Shown here in pieces: positions 54,974-63,158 of a DNA stretch of 64,000 bases (positions within the stretch are counted from its first letter, which is position 1; every line of letters starts with the position of its first letter). Made by a program: the position numbers and the translations under genes. Location: positions 186,001 to 250,000 of the forward strand of contig NZ_JAKIKQ010000003.1 of NCBI RefSeq assembly GCF_023284045.1. The letters run 5' to 3'. The stretch comes from Shewanella kaireitica (lineage in GTDB: Bacteria > Pseudomonadota > Gammaproteobacteria > Enterobacterales > Shewanellaceae). Under the pieces are notes generated by a model. That model made no database searches and was not told the DNA's origin. It worked only from the letters and a program-made list of their open reading frames with translations.

Positions 54974-55267
54974 GAACTGAATAGCTTTGCTTCGGTTTAT
55001 GCAAAAGTTCAGTACCCTATTACTGAGTCAATATCTGTTTATGGATTGGCCGGAATGACCGCAGCCAATCTACCAAAAGATAGCTTAATTGCAGTGCCAC
55101 AAAGTAAAGCTAAATCGAGTGGTTCAGAGAGCAGCGCCAGCTTTGGTGCAGGCGTACGTTACGCAGTAACAGACAACTTTGGGATCAGCTTAGAAGCGAT
55201 GCGCATTTCATCTCACGATGCTTACAAGCTAGATGCTGTCATGCTAGGTGTTGACTATAAGTTTTAA
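54974..55267 (+). pseudogene. 5'-truncated copy of the outer-membrane protein gene
   Basis: This matches codons 82-178 of the gene at 49672 and continues through the same terminator to motif D. The signal peptide and first strands are missing, so no exported protein can be made. The frame is joined to an ATG in motif C (MPLTMAVYVFFELNSF), giving a possible fusion peptide of about 109 residues. Much of the match is nearly identical, but a stretch of about 60 bases (SVYGLAGMTAANLPKDS) differs more, so the copy is not brand new or was patched by recombination. Confidence 0.85.
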
Positions 55268-55343
55268 CCACTCATAGGTAGATTGCAGCCCGCTTACAAA
55301 AATGCTGCTCTGTACCCTAAAGCTTGAAACCTAAATAACTAAA

Positions 55344-55378
55344 GCCTCAGTCACTTTTAATAGCGCTGAGGCTTTTTT
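55344..55378 (+). terminator. Duplicated terminator in the outer-membrane protein copy
   Basis: It has the same GCCTCAG/CTGAGGC hairpin and T run as at 50274-50310, carried along with the gene fragment. Confidence 0.85.
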
Positions 55379-55410
55379 GTATCTGCTGTAGTGGCCAAGA
55401 AATGCAAGTT

Positions 55411-55439
55411 GCCATTAACTATGGCTGTCTATGAATTTT
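55411..55439 (+). repeat. Array motif D (REP-like)
   Basis: Reads GCCATTAACTATGGCTGTC then TATGAATTT. It is preceded by GTAGTGGCCAAG, as before motif A, and closes the copied outer-membrane protein module. Confidence 0.78.
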
Positions 55440-55568
55440 TTATCATCACCACACACTTTTTGTTTCGACAGCATGCACGCCGAACAACACGGCTACAGCA
55501 GTGATAATAGGGACTTCTTACCAAATAAAGAGCTCAATACTAATGAAAGTTCGTCTTGGTCTCGGCAT
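55440..55568 (-). pseudogene. RAYT fragment (5' end only), copy 3
   Basis: This matches the first ~43 codons of the transposase gene and its leader (52123-52304 in copy 1). It carries the same two short insertions as copy 1, so it is a piece of that lineage. The left side starts abruptly after motif D. The leader hairpin is weakened by a change from AGGAGGT to AGGAGCT. Confidence 0.82.
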
Positions 55569-55621
55569 GCGACCTCCTTGTTAAATGCTCAAATCAAGCA
55601 TAGTAGGAGCTCGCGATTGAT

Positions 55622-55649
55622 GCCATTAACTATGGCTGTCTATGTATTT
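55622..55649 (+). repeat. Array motif E (REP-like)
   Basis: Reads GCCATTAACTATGGCTGTC then TATGTATTT. It is the last motif of the row and abuts the cut attC-like sequence behind the RelA/SpoT-domain gene. Confidence 0.78.
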
Positions 55650-55717
55650 CGTTTATACTGAACCCAAACCAAAAATGCCAAGCGTGTCGAATCACTCTTA
55701 AATTGTTTGTTGTGTTT
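55650..55717 (-). other. Half of an attC-like integron recombination site
   Basis: Directly after the stop codon the minus strand reads ACAACAAACAATTTAAGAG, then TGATTCG, then CTTGGCATTTTTGG. This is the style of the first half of Vibrio/Shewanella superintegron attC sites. The second half with the GTT core site is missing; motif E stands there instead. Confidence 0.6.
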
Positions 55718-56989
55718 TTAGCTGATAAGAACTAACTCTGAAGTAAGCTTGTCCTTTTCTTCTGCGCTTTTAATTGCTGAAATAACATTAATCGATAATT
55801 CTTTTAATCGCTCACAACCTTGAATTAACTCTTCATTTGATGGGGTCTCGACACCGTGAAGCAAATTATTCCGAATTCGTCTGAAATAGCTAAGTTCATT
55901 AGCTTCTTCCTCTGTTAAAATATTTTTATTTACTAAGTCGTCAAACTTTGCTGTGTGGTATTTTTTATGGTGTTTATTCTGCTCACTATTAATTATGGAA
56001 ACAGCTTTCTCAAGGACTATCCACGATTTTACAAAAGACTCAAATCCAGAAACATCTGCTACTTTCCCTAGAGAGCGTTGGAAATATTTTCGTATTTTAT
56101 TGTCTTCACTGCCAGAGATATAACTATCAGTTAGCATCATTGTAAGTAATTGATCCGATATTGTTTCGCTTTCACTTTGGTTTACTTTATTCAAATAGAT
56201 TGAAAACTTATTTGCATCAAAATCTATTTCATCTTTTAAATAATTAAATAGTATTTTTGTGTCACCTAGTTTTAGCTTCTTTAAATAATTCTTATTTAAA
56301 GAATTGGTTATTAGGCTAGTCAGCTCATATCTATTTGAAATATCATTACTCTCTTTAGTACGCTTAGTCATAGCTTTTTGAAGTCTTTCTAATGCGATTT
56401 CTCCAGTTAGTACCAAACCATTTATCTCATCTAAAATAGATAGCTCTTCCTCAGAAAGGCTTCCCGAAAGAGGTTTATAAACTAGATCATGCTCGACCTC
56501 TGACCATGCATGCATAAGAACTGATGCTACTTGTATCTCAAATGTCGCATTTTTGTACCTGTCGGCACCCTTGTTGATATTACTTATATTAACGCGATAA
56601 TGAGATGCCCAATACCCAGAAAATCGTTTCTCAAATTTTGGCTTATAAGATTTCTCAGGGAACTCTTTTCTCTTATTAACCGAAAATAGTTCATGCACAA
56701 TTTCATTCACTAACTCTCGATCCGATGGAAAGTAAAGAGCGACTCGAACACCAGCAAGATCAACGATATCATCAAAAACATCACTCACTTTTTTGTACGG
56801 TTTATCAGCATTTCTTTGCTCTAGTTTACTTTTAAGCCTTTCAGGTTTTTTAGCCCGATAAGATACAATTGCCTTAATACCACGCTTTGCTAGTTCCTGC
56901 TCTAGTTGATTTGAACCTATCCTTGCTAGTTCCGTATAAAAATCATACTGACGATTATACTGTTCTAAAAAATCTTCAATTACACTCAT
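55718..56989 (-). CDS. RelA/SpoT-domain protein (small alarmone synthetase-like) in a probable integron cassette
   Basis: The protein has 423 residues. Residues 1-175 hold a RelA/SpoT nucleotidyltransferase domain: YRAKKPERLKSK (44-55, pyrophosphate-donor site), DIVDLAGVRV (74-83), GYWASHYRV (125-133, the G-loop Tyr and His) and EIQVASVLMHAWSEVEHD (151-168). There is no HD hydrolase domain and no TGS or ACT domain. The remaining 250 residues are helical and unfamiliar. It could make (p)ppGpp or be a toxSAS-type toxin that pyrophosphorylates tRNA or nucleotides. AT content is high, unlike the flanking core genes. A half attC follows the stop codon. Confidence 0.82.
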   Translation of the reverse strand: MSVIEDFLEQYNRQYDFYTELARIGSNQLEQELAKRGIKAIVSYRAKKPERLKSKLEQRNADKPYKKVSDVFDDIVDLAGVRVALYFPSDRELVNEIVHELFSVNKRKEFPEKSYKPKFEKRFSGYWASHYRVNISNINKGADRYKNATFEIQVASVLMHAWSEVEHDLVYKPLSGSLSEEELSILDEINGLVLTGEIALERLQKAMTKRTKESNDISNRYELTSLITNSLNKNYLKKLKLGDTKILFNYLKDEIDFDANKFSIYLNKVNQSESETISDQLLTMMLTDSYISGSEDNKIRKYFQRSLGKVADVSGFESFVKSWIVLEKAVSIINSEQNKHHKKYHTAKFDDLVNKNILTEEEANELSYFRRIRNNLLHGVETPSNEELIQGCERLKELSINVISAIKSAEEKDKLTSELVLIS

Positions 56990-57109
56990 AATTACCTACA
57001 TTCTTGCAGAACTAACCCTAGCGACAAAGATGTCATTCTAAACGGGAACGATACAGCTATACGATAAATATCTTTTATTTAAGTGGGTTATAACTCATTT
57101 TAAGAAAGA

Positions 57110-57209
57110 CATAACGCCGCATTAAGCGGACTAAAATAGAGAGTTAAAATGTGTAACGAAGCTAAACGTAACCCGCTGTTTTAGTATCGTTTAAGTGCCT
57201 TGTTAGGGC
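57110..57209 (-). other. Complete attC-like site
   Basis: The minus strand opens with GCCCTAACAAGGCACTTAAAC and closes with CGCTTAATGCGGCGTTATG. The two ends are imperfect complements over about 30 bases (TAAC..GCA.TTAA..ACTAAAA.AG), with about 40 unpaired bases between. The TAA stop of the upstream gene is inside the first TAAC box, as is usual for integron cassettes. Confidence 0.72.
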
Positions 57210-57964
57210 TTGAGGTAGAGCTCAATTGGTGAGGATGGCATATTGATTTTTGGCATGGCATAGCTGAGCCATGTCATGAAGTCGAATAATACTCCATCTT
57301 TACCGTCATTTGTAATATGAATACCGGGCAACTTGCTACCATCGTCTGTAATAAAATGATAAGCCCCGTTTCCATTACCAAAATTCCAGATGGCACCTCG
57401 ATCTAAGCAGAATATTGCATCAATTTGATGTTCTAATGGTATTTCATTTAAAGCATAATGTTCAGTGATTTTCTGATGAATTGTCTGTAACGTTAGCTGT
57501 GACTCATAAGCAAAAATAAAATATGGTCTATGGTTTACAAAACGCATGGTATCTTCAGGATTTGAACAAGTCATGGTACCACGCTGAATTACAGGTTTAA
57601 TCTTTTTATATGTAATACAGCTTTCGATTAGTGTATTTACATCTTGAGAGTTGAGCTTAGTTTTAACCTCACCTACACATGATACACCTTCGATTATAAA
57701 TAATTCAGGGCCTGACAGATCATTTAAAAATGGTTGTCCATCATTTGTGATAACAATGTCTAATTGAGTTGACTGATTACCTTTGGTATCAATTATTTCA
57801 CCTTCACCAATCCTATTGTAGGGTGGTAAATATTCTTTTAAAAAGTCTTTCAGGATGCTCTCAGCAGAACTGCCTCTATCTCCACGATGACTTAGCGTAG
57901 CTCTAATCTCTTCTAAATGAAGATCCATACGCTTTTGGATGATTTTAAATTTTTTTTTGAACAT
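57203..57964 (-). CDS. DUF6602-type PD-(D/E)XK nuclease-like protein in an integron cassette
   Basis: The 253-residue protein has a restriction-endonuclease-like core. A helix with Glu35 (SSAESILKDFLKEYLP) is followed by GEGEIIDT, then Asp69 in TQLDIVITND, then Glu99-x-Lys101 in VGEVKTKLN. This order is E...D...ExK of PD-(D/E)XK nucleases, and the layout resembles the family named DUF6602. The rest is mixed alpha/beta. It is AT-rich. The gene ends within a complete attC-like site, and a GTTAGGGC box at about 58005-58012 marks the probable cassette start, so gene plus attC make a cassette of about 900 bp. A role in defence is possible, without proof. Confidence 0.75.
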   Translation of the reverse strand: MFKKKFKIIQKRMDLHLEEIRATLSHRGDRGSSAESILKDFLKEYLPPYNRIGEGEIIDTKGNQSTQLDIVITNDGQPFLNDLSGPELFIIEGVSCVGEVKTKLNSQDVNTLIESCITYKKIKPVIQRGTMTCSNPEDTMRFVNHRPYFIFAYESQLTLQTIHQKITEHYALNEIPLEHQIDAIFCLDRGAIWNFGNGNGAYHFITDDGSKLPGIHITNDGKDGVLFDFMTWLSYAMPKINMPSSPIELYLKP

Positions 57965-58546
57965 TACTACATCTCCGACGTTCAGTTTACTTCGAATTTA
58001 GAGCCCTAACATTTATATACACGTCTTGCGCGTTTATCAGGTTAGATCTGTCAGCGCGTGTATCAATAAGCGATTGATTTTCAGTCGTTTTTAACAAACC
58101 CGCTCAAAGCAGCCGCCGGAAAAACGACAATGCACACTTTGTTTGCCTCGTATCTCCTGCAAACCGAGCAAGATCTCTTTTATTTACTTGAATTTACTCT
58201 TCTTTTTATTTTCGCTCAATAGCAAACCGAGAACTGACTGCGCATAATTTGATGATTATCCGCACAAAACCAATAATACAGTGTAAAAATACAAGCACCG
58301 ATCTTTCCGAGTGATGAAAAAATATTGCAAAAAGAATAGTGCTCTATTAGCCCCCTCGCCTACTTACACAAATTGATTATAAATATCTTTGCTTTAAAAA
58401 ACTGTCCGCTAAAGGACACTCAATGGATATTGGTACTCAGAAATGTTGCAGGTATTCAAAAGGGAAACAATCGCTTTGCCCTAAACAGCGCCCACAAAAA
58501 AGCCCGACATCATCGGGCTTTTAGTCAAAAAGTAATGTTTAAAGGA
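57965..58546. other. Non-coding region between the cassette genes and ybiT
   Basis: This 582-bp AT-rich stretch has no credible gene. GTTAGGGC (minus strand, 58005-58012) is a probable cassette boundary; CTAAC boxes about 35 bases further up hint at an attI- or attC-like relic. A direct repeat GCAAACCGAG occurs near 58162 and 58222. The ybiT terminator is at 58495-58522. Confidence 0.55.
58495..58522 (-). terminator. Terminator of ybiT
   Basis: The arms AAAAGCCCGA and TCGGGCTTTT lie 25 bases after the ybiT stop codon, with T runs on both strands. Confidence 0.88.
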
Positions 58547-60142
58547 TTAACCTTCAACGACACCTTTGCTGACTAGGAACTCATCGTATGTGCCTTTGAA
58601 ATCATTAACACCTGTTGGTGTGATCTCAATAATACGGTTAGCCAGTGATGATACGAATGCACGGTCATGACTGACAAACAGCAATGTACCTTCATACATC
58701 TCAAGTGCGTTGTTGAGCGACTCGATTGATTCCATATCCATGTGGTTGGTTGGCTCATCAAGTAGCAAGATGTTTGGCTTTTGCATAATAAGCTTACCAA
58801 ATAGCATGCGACCCTTTTCACCACCTGAAAGCACTTTGACTGACTTTTTAATATCGTCAGAGCCAAATAGCATACGGCCTAAGTAACCACGTACTGATTG
58901 GTCATCATCTTCTGGCTTGCGCCACTGGCTCATCCACTCAAACAAGGTCATGTCGTTTTCGAAATCTGACTCATGATCCTGGGCGTAGTAACCAATCGAT
59001 GAGTTTTCAGACCATTGAATAGTGCCGCTATCTTGTGGGATATCGTGTACTAATGTACGTAACAAGGTGGTTTTACCCACACCGTTGTCACCCAAAATGG
59101 CGATACGCTCACCCACTTCGGCAATAAGGTTAAGGTCTTTAAACAGTTGCTCGTCAAAGCCTTTGCTGAGCTCTTCAACGATTAACGCGTTACGGAACAA
59201 TTTCTTCTCTTGCTCGAAACGGATAAACGGGTTCACACGGCTAGAAGCTTTAACTTCATCAAGCTTAATCTTGTCGATTAGCTTAGCACGCGATGTGGCT
59301 TGCTTTGCTTTAGATGCGTTAGCAGAGAAACGTGCGACGAAGCCTTGAAGCTCAGCAATCTGTGCTTTCTTCTTAGCGTTGTCAGACATCAAACGCTCAC
59401 GCGACTGTTGTGCAGCCATCATGTACTCATCGTAGTTGCCTGGGAATACGCGGATATCACCGTAATCCAAGTCAGCCATGTGAGTACATACTGAGTTCAA
59501 GAAATATCTATCGTGCGAGATGATAATCATGGTGCTGTTACGTTGGTTCAGCATCTCTTGCAACCAACGAATAGTGTCGATGTCCAAGTTGTTGGTTGGT
59601 TCGTCAAGTAGCAGTACATCTGGGTCTGAGAATAGTGCCTGTGCCAATAGCACTCGTAGCTTAAAGCCCGGTGCGATTTCGCTCATTAGGCCAAAGTGCT
59701 GGTCAACACCAATACCTACGCCCATTAGCAGTTCGCCAGCGCGAGATTCAGCGGTGTAACCGTCCATCTCTGCAAATTCCATCTCAAGATCGGCAACTTT
59801 AATGCCGTCTTCTTCAGTCATTTCAGGTAGAGAGTAAATACGATCTCGCTCTTTCTTCACTTCCCAAAGCTCAGCGTGTCCCATGATCACAGTATCAACG
59901 ACGTTGAACTCTTCGTAGCCAAACTGGTTCTGGCTCAACTTACCTAAACGCTCATTAACATCTAATGAAACGTTACCTGAAGTTGGCTCAAGATCACCGG
60001 CAAGGATCTTCATAAAGGTTGATTTACCACAACCGTTGGCGCCGATTAAACCGTAACGGTTGCCGCCGCCAAACTTAATTGAGATGTTTTCAAACAGTGG
60101 CTTAGAGCCAAACTGCATGGTGATGTTAGCTGTAGTAATCAA
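58547..60142 (-). CDS. ybiT: YbiT, ABC-F family ATPase
   Basis: The protein has 531 residues, nearly the size of E. coli YbiT (530). Two ABC domains have Walker [10 protein letters not shown] and GDNGVGKTT, signatures [10 protein letters not shown] and LSGGEKGRM, and Walker [13 protein letters not shown] and [12 protein letters not shown]. Between them is the charged linker [20 protein letters not shown]. The opening [19 protein letters not shown] matches YbiT. The start is taken as TTG at 60142 with GCGGAA upstream; the frame is open to 60223, but those residues are not shared by the family. ABC-F proteins act on the ribosome; YbiT's exact role is unsettled. Confidence 0.92.
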   Translation of the reverse strand: MITTANITMQFGSKPLFENISIKFGGGNRYGLIGANGCGKSTFMKILAGDLEPTSGNVSLDVNERLGKLSQNQFGYEEFNVVDTVIMGHAELWEVKKERDRIYSLPEMTEEDGIKVADLEMEFAEMDGYTAESRAGELLMGVGIGVDQHFGLMSEIAPGFKLRVLLAQALFSDPDVLLLDEPTNNLDIDTIRWLQEMLNQRNSTMIIISHDRYFLNSVCTHMADLDYGDIRVFPGNYDEYMMAAQQSRERLMSDNAKKKAQIAELQGFVARFSANASKAKQATSRAKLIDKIKLDEVKASSRVNPFIRFEQEKKLFRNALIVEELSKGFDEQLFKDLNLIAEVGERIAILGDNGVGKTTLLRTLVHDIPQDSGTIQWSENSSIGYYAQDHESDFENDMTLFEWMSQWRKPEDDDQSVRGYLGRMLFGSDDIKKSVKVLSGGEKGRMLFGKLIMQKPNILLLDEPTNHMDMESIESLNNALEMYEGTLLFVSHDRAFVSSLANRIIEITPTGVNDFKGTYDEFLVSKGVVEG

Positions 60143-60397
60143 AGTGACATTCCGCTTTTGGTTATATGACTTAAAGAGATCATAGATAAAACAAAAACCA
60201 GTAAATCGAGTAGAGTGCTTCACTCCACCTCAACTTACTGGTCGAAGACTCACGCAAGTGGGCGTACAGCCTATAAAATTAAGCGCGATACTATAGCATT
60301 CTAGCCTAAATTATCAACTGCGATCGTCCTCAGCGAATGAGATAACTATTAAAAAGTTGGCTATAGCTGAAATCAGCTTTTATCTCTGTCTATAACG

Positions 60398-62641
60398 TTA
60401 AACCAACTTTACCTTACGCAGTCTATTTGCATTGCTGACCACAGTGAGTGACGACAGCGCCATCGCGGCGCCAGCGACCACAGGACTTAGTAATAAACCG
60501 GTAAATGGAAACAACACGCCAGCTGCAAGCGGGATCCCTAAACTGTTATAAATAAAGGCGCCAAATAAGTTTTGCTTGATGTTTCTCATGCTGGCTTTTG
60601 CAAGCATTAGGGTCTCTGCAACCACCATCAATCTTGCTGACAAAAGCGTAAAATCTGCGCTTTCGATGGCGATATCCGTTCCACTTCCCATGGCAAGGCC
60701 AATATCTGCACTCATTAATGCAGGCGCATCATTGATGCCATCACCCACCATGGCGACCACCTCACCCTTTTGTTGCAGCTCTAGCACTTTTTGCTGTTTC
60801 TGCTCAGGTAGCACATTGGCAAATACTGTACTAATGCCAACGACATCTGCCACAGCATTGGCTGTTTGCTGATTATCGCCAGTTAATAGCACCACCTTGA
60901 GGCCACTGTTTTTCATCGCGCTTATGGCTGCTACAGCATCCTCTTTGATTGGGTCGCTTATTGCGATGATGGCGACTAAATGCTGATTTTTAGCGACAAA
61001 TACTGGCGTTTTACCCAAGCTTGTTAACCGAGATATTTGCGGTTGGTGCACTGAAACATCATCGATACCGATATGCTGCATTAAGCTCAGGTTACCAATC
61101 GCGTATTGTGCACCCTTTACCTTGCCCGTAATGCCTTGCCCTTGTAGGTTAGTAAATAGCTCAGGCTCTAACAGGGTCGCATTCGACTGTTTGGCTTTGG
61201 TTAAAATTGCACTCGCGAGCGGATGTTCAGAATGCTGCTCTAACGCGGCCACATCACTGAGAAGGCTTTGTTCATCCATTTGTGGCTGTAGCATAATAAA
61301 TTCGGTCACCTGCGGCGCACCTTGAGTAACCGTGCCGGTTTTATCTAACACTACGGTTGTGACTTTACTGGCGGTTTGCAACGCCTCGCCATTTCTAACC
61401 AGCACTCCCATTTTTGCAGCACGTCCCACTGACGCCATAATCGACATAGGTGTTGCTAGCCCAAGTGCACAGGGGCACGCAATAATAAGCACACTAGTGA
61501 GCACGACTAACGCATGTGACAATGCAGGTGCTGGGCCTGCTAGGTACCAAATAATGGCGCTTATTAGTGCGATAACGATGACTGCTGGTACAAAGTAGGC
61601 GGATATCTTGTCGGTTAAACGGCCAATCGGCATTTTAGATGTTTGTGCTTGCTGTACTAGCTCAATAATTTTGGCCAGTTTAGTGTCTTTTTCGCCCGCG
61701 GTGACCCGATAAATCAAACTGCCATTACCATTAACGGTACCGGCATTAACGCTGTCTCCCTCAGCTTTGTGCACTGGCACTGGCTCGCCAGTTAACATCG
61801 ATTCATTGATCAATGTTTGCCCGCTAACAATCTCGCCATCGAGTGCCACTTTCGCGCCGGGCCTTAAGCGTAACTTATCGCCTAGCTTAATTTGGTTTAT
61901 CTCAACCTCCTCATCGCCTGCATCGGTTATCCGAATTGCGGTGTTGGCTTGCATACCAAGTAAGCGCTGCACTGCTTCACTGGTTTTTCCCCGCGCTCTA
62001 AGCTCCAGAGCATGACCGAGGTTGATTAAACCCAAGATCATCACACTGGCTTCAAAATAGACATGACGTGTATCAGCCGGGAACCATTGCGGCGCAGTGA
62101 CCACCAACATTGAATAAATCCATGCCGCGCTGGTGCCTAGCGCAATTAAGGTGTCCATGTTCGCGCTGCGGGCTTTTATTGCGCGCCACATGCCTTGATA
62201 AAAATGCCGTCCAGTAGTGAGCATCACCAGTAACGTCACTAAGCCAACAATGCCCCAACTCAATTGCTGGGTTGGGCTATTGACCATCATCTCGCCGCCA
62301 AGTAAGCCCCACAACATTAATGGCACGCCTAATCCAAGGCCGATGACAGCTTGAATAATGCGAACTTTATACTCTTTTGCTTCATCCCGCTGTTTCTGCT
62401 GTGCCCCTTTGCGTGGATCTTGTAGCAGCTCAGCCTGATAGCCAACGGCTGCAACCAACGCAATGGCTTTGTCTGCAGTTATCTCACCGAAGACCTGCAC
62501 CTGCTTGTCAGCAAGGTTTACCCTAGCGCTAATATCAGCATTTAGTTTTGTTTGGTTATTAGCCTGCGTAAACGCTGACTCGATTTTGGCGACACAGCTT
62601 GCACAGCTCATACTGGGCACATAGAGGTTGATTGATTGCAT
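60398..62641 (-). CDS. copA: CopA, Cu(I)-exporting P1B-type ATPase
   Basis: The 747-residue protein has one N-terminal metal-binding domain with MSCASC, eight membrane helices and the transport site CPCALGLATP in helix 6. The rest of the P-type machinery follows: TGEPVPV, DKTGTVTQG (phosphorylated Asp), SEHPLA and GDGINDAPAL. CPC plus the HP pair mark Cu(I)/Ag(I) export from the cytosol. It is divergent from the cueR-like gene, and its promoter has the 19-bp spacer of MerR-controlled promoters. Confidence 0.95.
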   Translation of the reverse strand: MQSINLYVPSMSCASCVAKIESAFTQANNQTKLNADISARVNLADKQVQVFGEITADKAIALVAAVGYQAELLQDPRKGAQQKQRDEAKEYKVRIIQAVIGLGLGVPLMLWGLLGGEMMVNSPTQQLSWGIVGLVTLLVMLTTGRHFYQGMWRAIKARSANMDTLIALGTSAAWIYSMLVVTAPQWFPADTRHVYFEASVMILGLINLGHALELRARGKTSEAVQRLLGMQANTAIRITDAGDEEVEINQIKLGDKLRLRPGAKVALDGEIVSGQTLINESMLTGEPVPVHKAEGDSVNAGTVNGNGSLIYRVTAGEKDTKLAKIIELVQQAQTSKMPIGRLTDKISAYFVPAVIVIALISAIIWYLAGPAPALSHALVVLTSVLIIACPCALGLATPMSIMASVGRAAKMGVLVRNGEALQTASKVTTVVLDKTGTVTQGAPQVTEFIMLQPQMDEQSLLSDVAALEQHSEHPLASAILTKAKQSNATLLEPELFTNLQGQGITGKVKGAQYAIGNLSLMQHIGIDDVSVHQPQISRLTSLGKTPVFVAKNQHLVAIIAISDPIKEDAVAAISAMKNSGLKVVLLTGDNQQTANAVADVVGISTVFANVLPEQKQQKVLELQQKGEVVAMVGDGINDAPALMSADIGLAMGSGTDIAIESADFTLLSARLMVVAETLMLAKASMRNIKQNLFGAFIYNSLGIPLAAGVLFPFTGLLLSPVVAGAAMALSSLTVVSNANRLRKVKLV

Positions 62642-62686
62642 AGTTCTGCTCCAGATCTGCTTAATATTTGAACCTTTGATGTATTA

Positions 62687-62717
62687 AGCGTAATGTCTCC
62701 CATAAGGGGAGAGTCAA
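62687..62717 (-). promoter_or_regulatory. CueR-type promoter of copA
   Basis: On the minus strand TTGACT (-35) and TACGCT (-10) are 19 bases apart, with the dyad CTCCCCTTATGGGAG between them. This long spacer is the mark of promoters that MerR-family activators untwist. Confidence 0.85.
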
Positions 62718-62751
62718 ACATCAATCCAATTTATTTTTGAGTGGGGCAATA

Positions 62752-63141
62752 ATGAAGATAGGCGCTGTCGCAAAACTGACAAATTTGTCAGTAAAAAGCA
62801 TACGTTACTACCATGACATCGGTTTGGTGGAGGGGGTAAAAAACGATAACGGCTACCGAGATTATGGCCAAGCACAGATTGATGCTTTGAGCTTTATACA
62901 TCACTGCCGTGCATTGGGGTTTACCTTAGAAGATTGTAAAGCGCTACTCGATCTGCAGCAAGATAGCCAGCGTAATGCCGCCGATGTGAAAGCACTAGCC
63001 CAGCACCACCTTGAGGATGTCGAGCAAAGGATTGCTCACCTGACTAATTTGAAAAACCAGTTACAGCATCTAATACATGATTGTAAAGGCGGAAAACAAC
63101 CTAACTGTGCCATTTTAAAGGGGCTTAGTCCAACCCCTTAA
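62752..63141 (+). CDS. cueR: CueR-like copper-responsive MerR regulator
   Basis: The protein has 129 residues. An N-terminal winged helix (MKIGAVAKLTNLSVKSIRYY, then HDIGLVEGVKNDNGYRDYG) is followed by a long dimerisation helix and the metal loop with C-x7-C (CKGGKQPNC), the CueR spacing for Cu(I). The ATG at 62752 matches the family start; an upstream TTG would add five residues. It activates copA through the promoter between them and should repress or activate itself from the same region. Confidence 0.93.
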   Translation: MKIGAVAKLTNLSVKSIRYYHDIGLVEGVKNDNGYRDYGQAQIDALSFIHHCRALGFTLEDCKALLDLQQDSQRNAADVKALAQHHLEDVEQRIAHLTNLKNQLQHLIHDCKGGKQPNCAILKGLSPTP

Positions 63142-63158
63142 TAATCTAGCCAGGATAT

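Noticed and set aside
50341..55650. The five repeated motifs as a CRISPR array.
   Set aside because: Spacings are hundreds to thousands of bases with genes between, and there are no cas genes.
58080..58150. AACAAACCCGCTCAAAG on the plus strand looks like the first half of another attC site.
   Set aside because: No matching second half or GTT core box was found within 150 bases on that strand, so it is not listed as a site.
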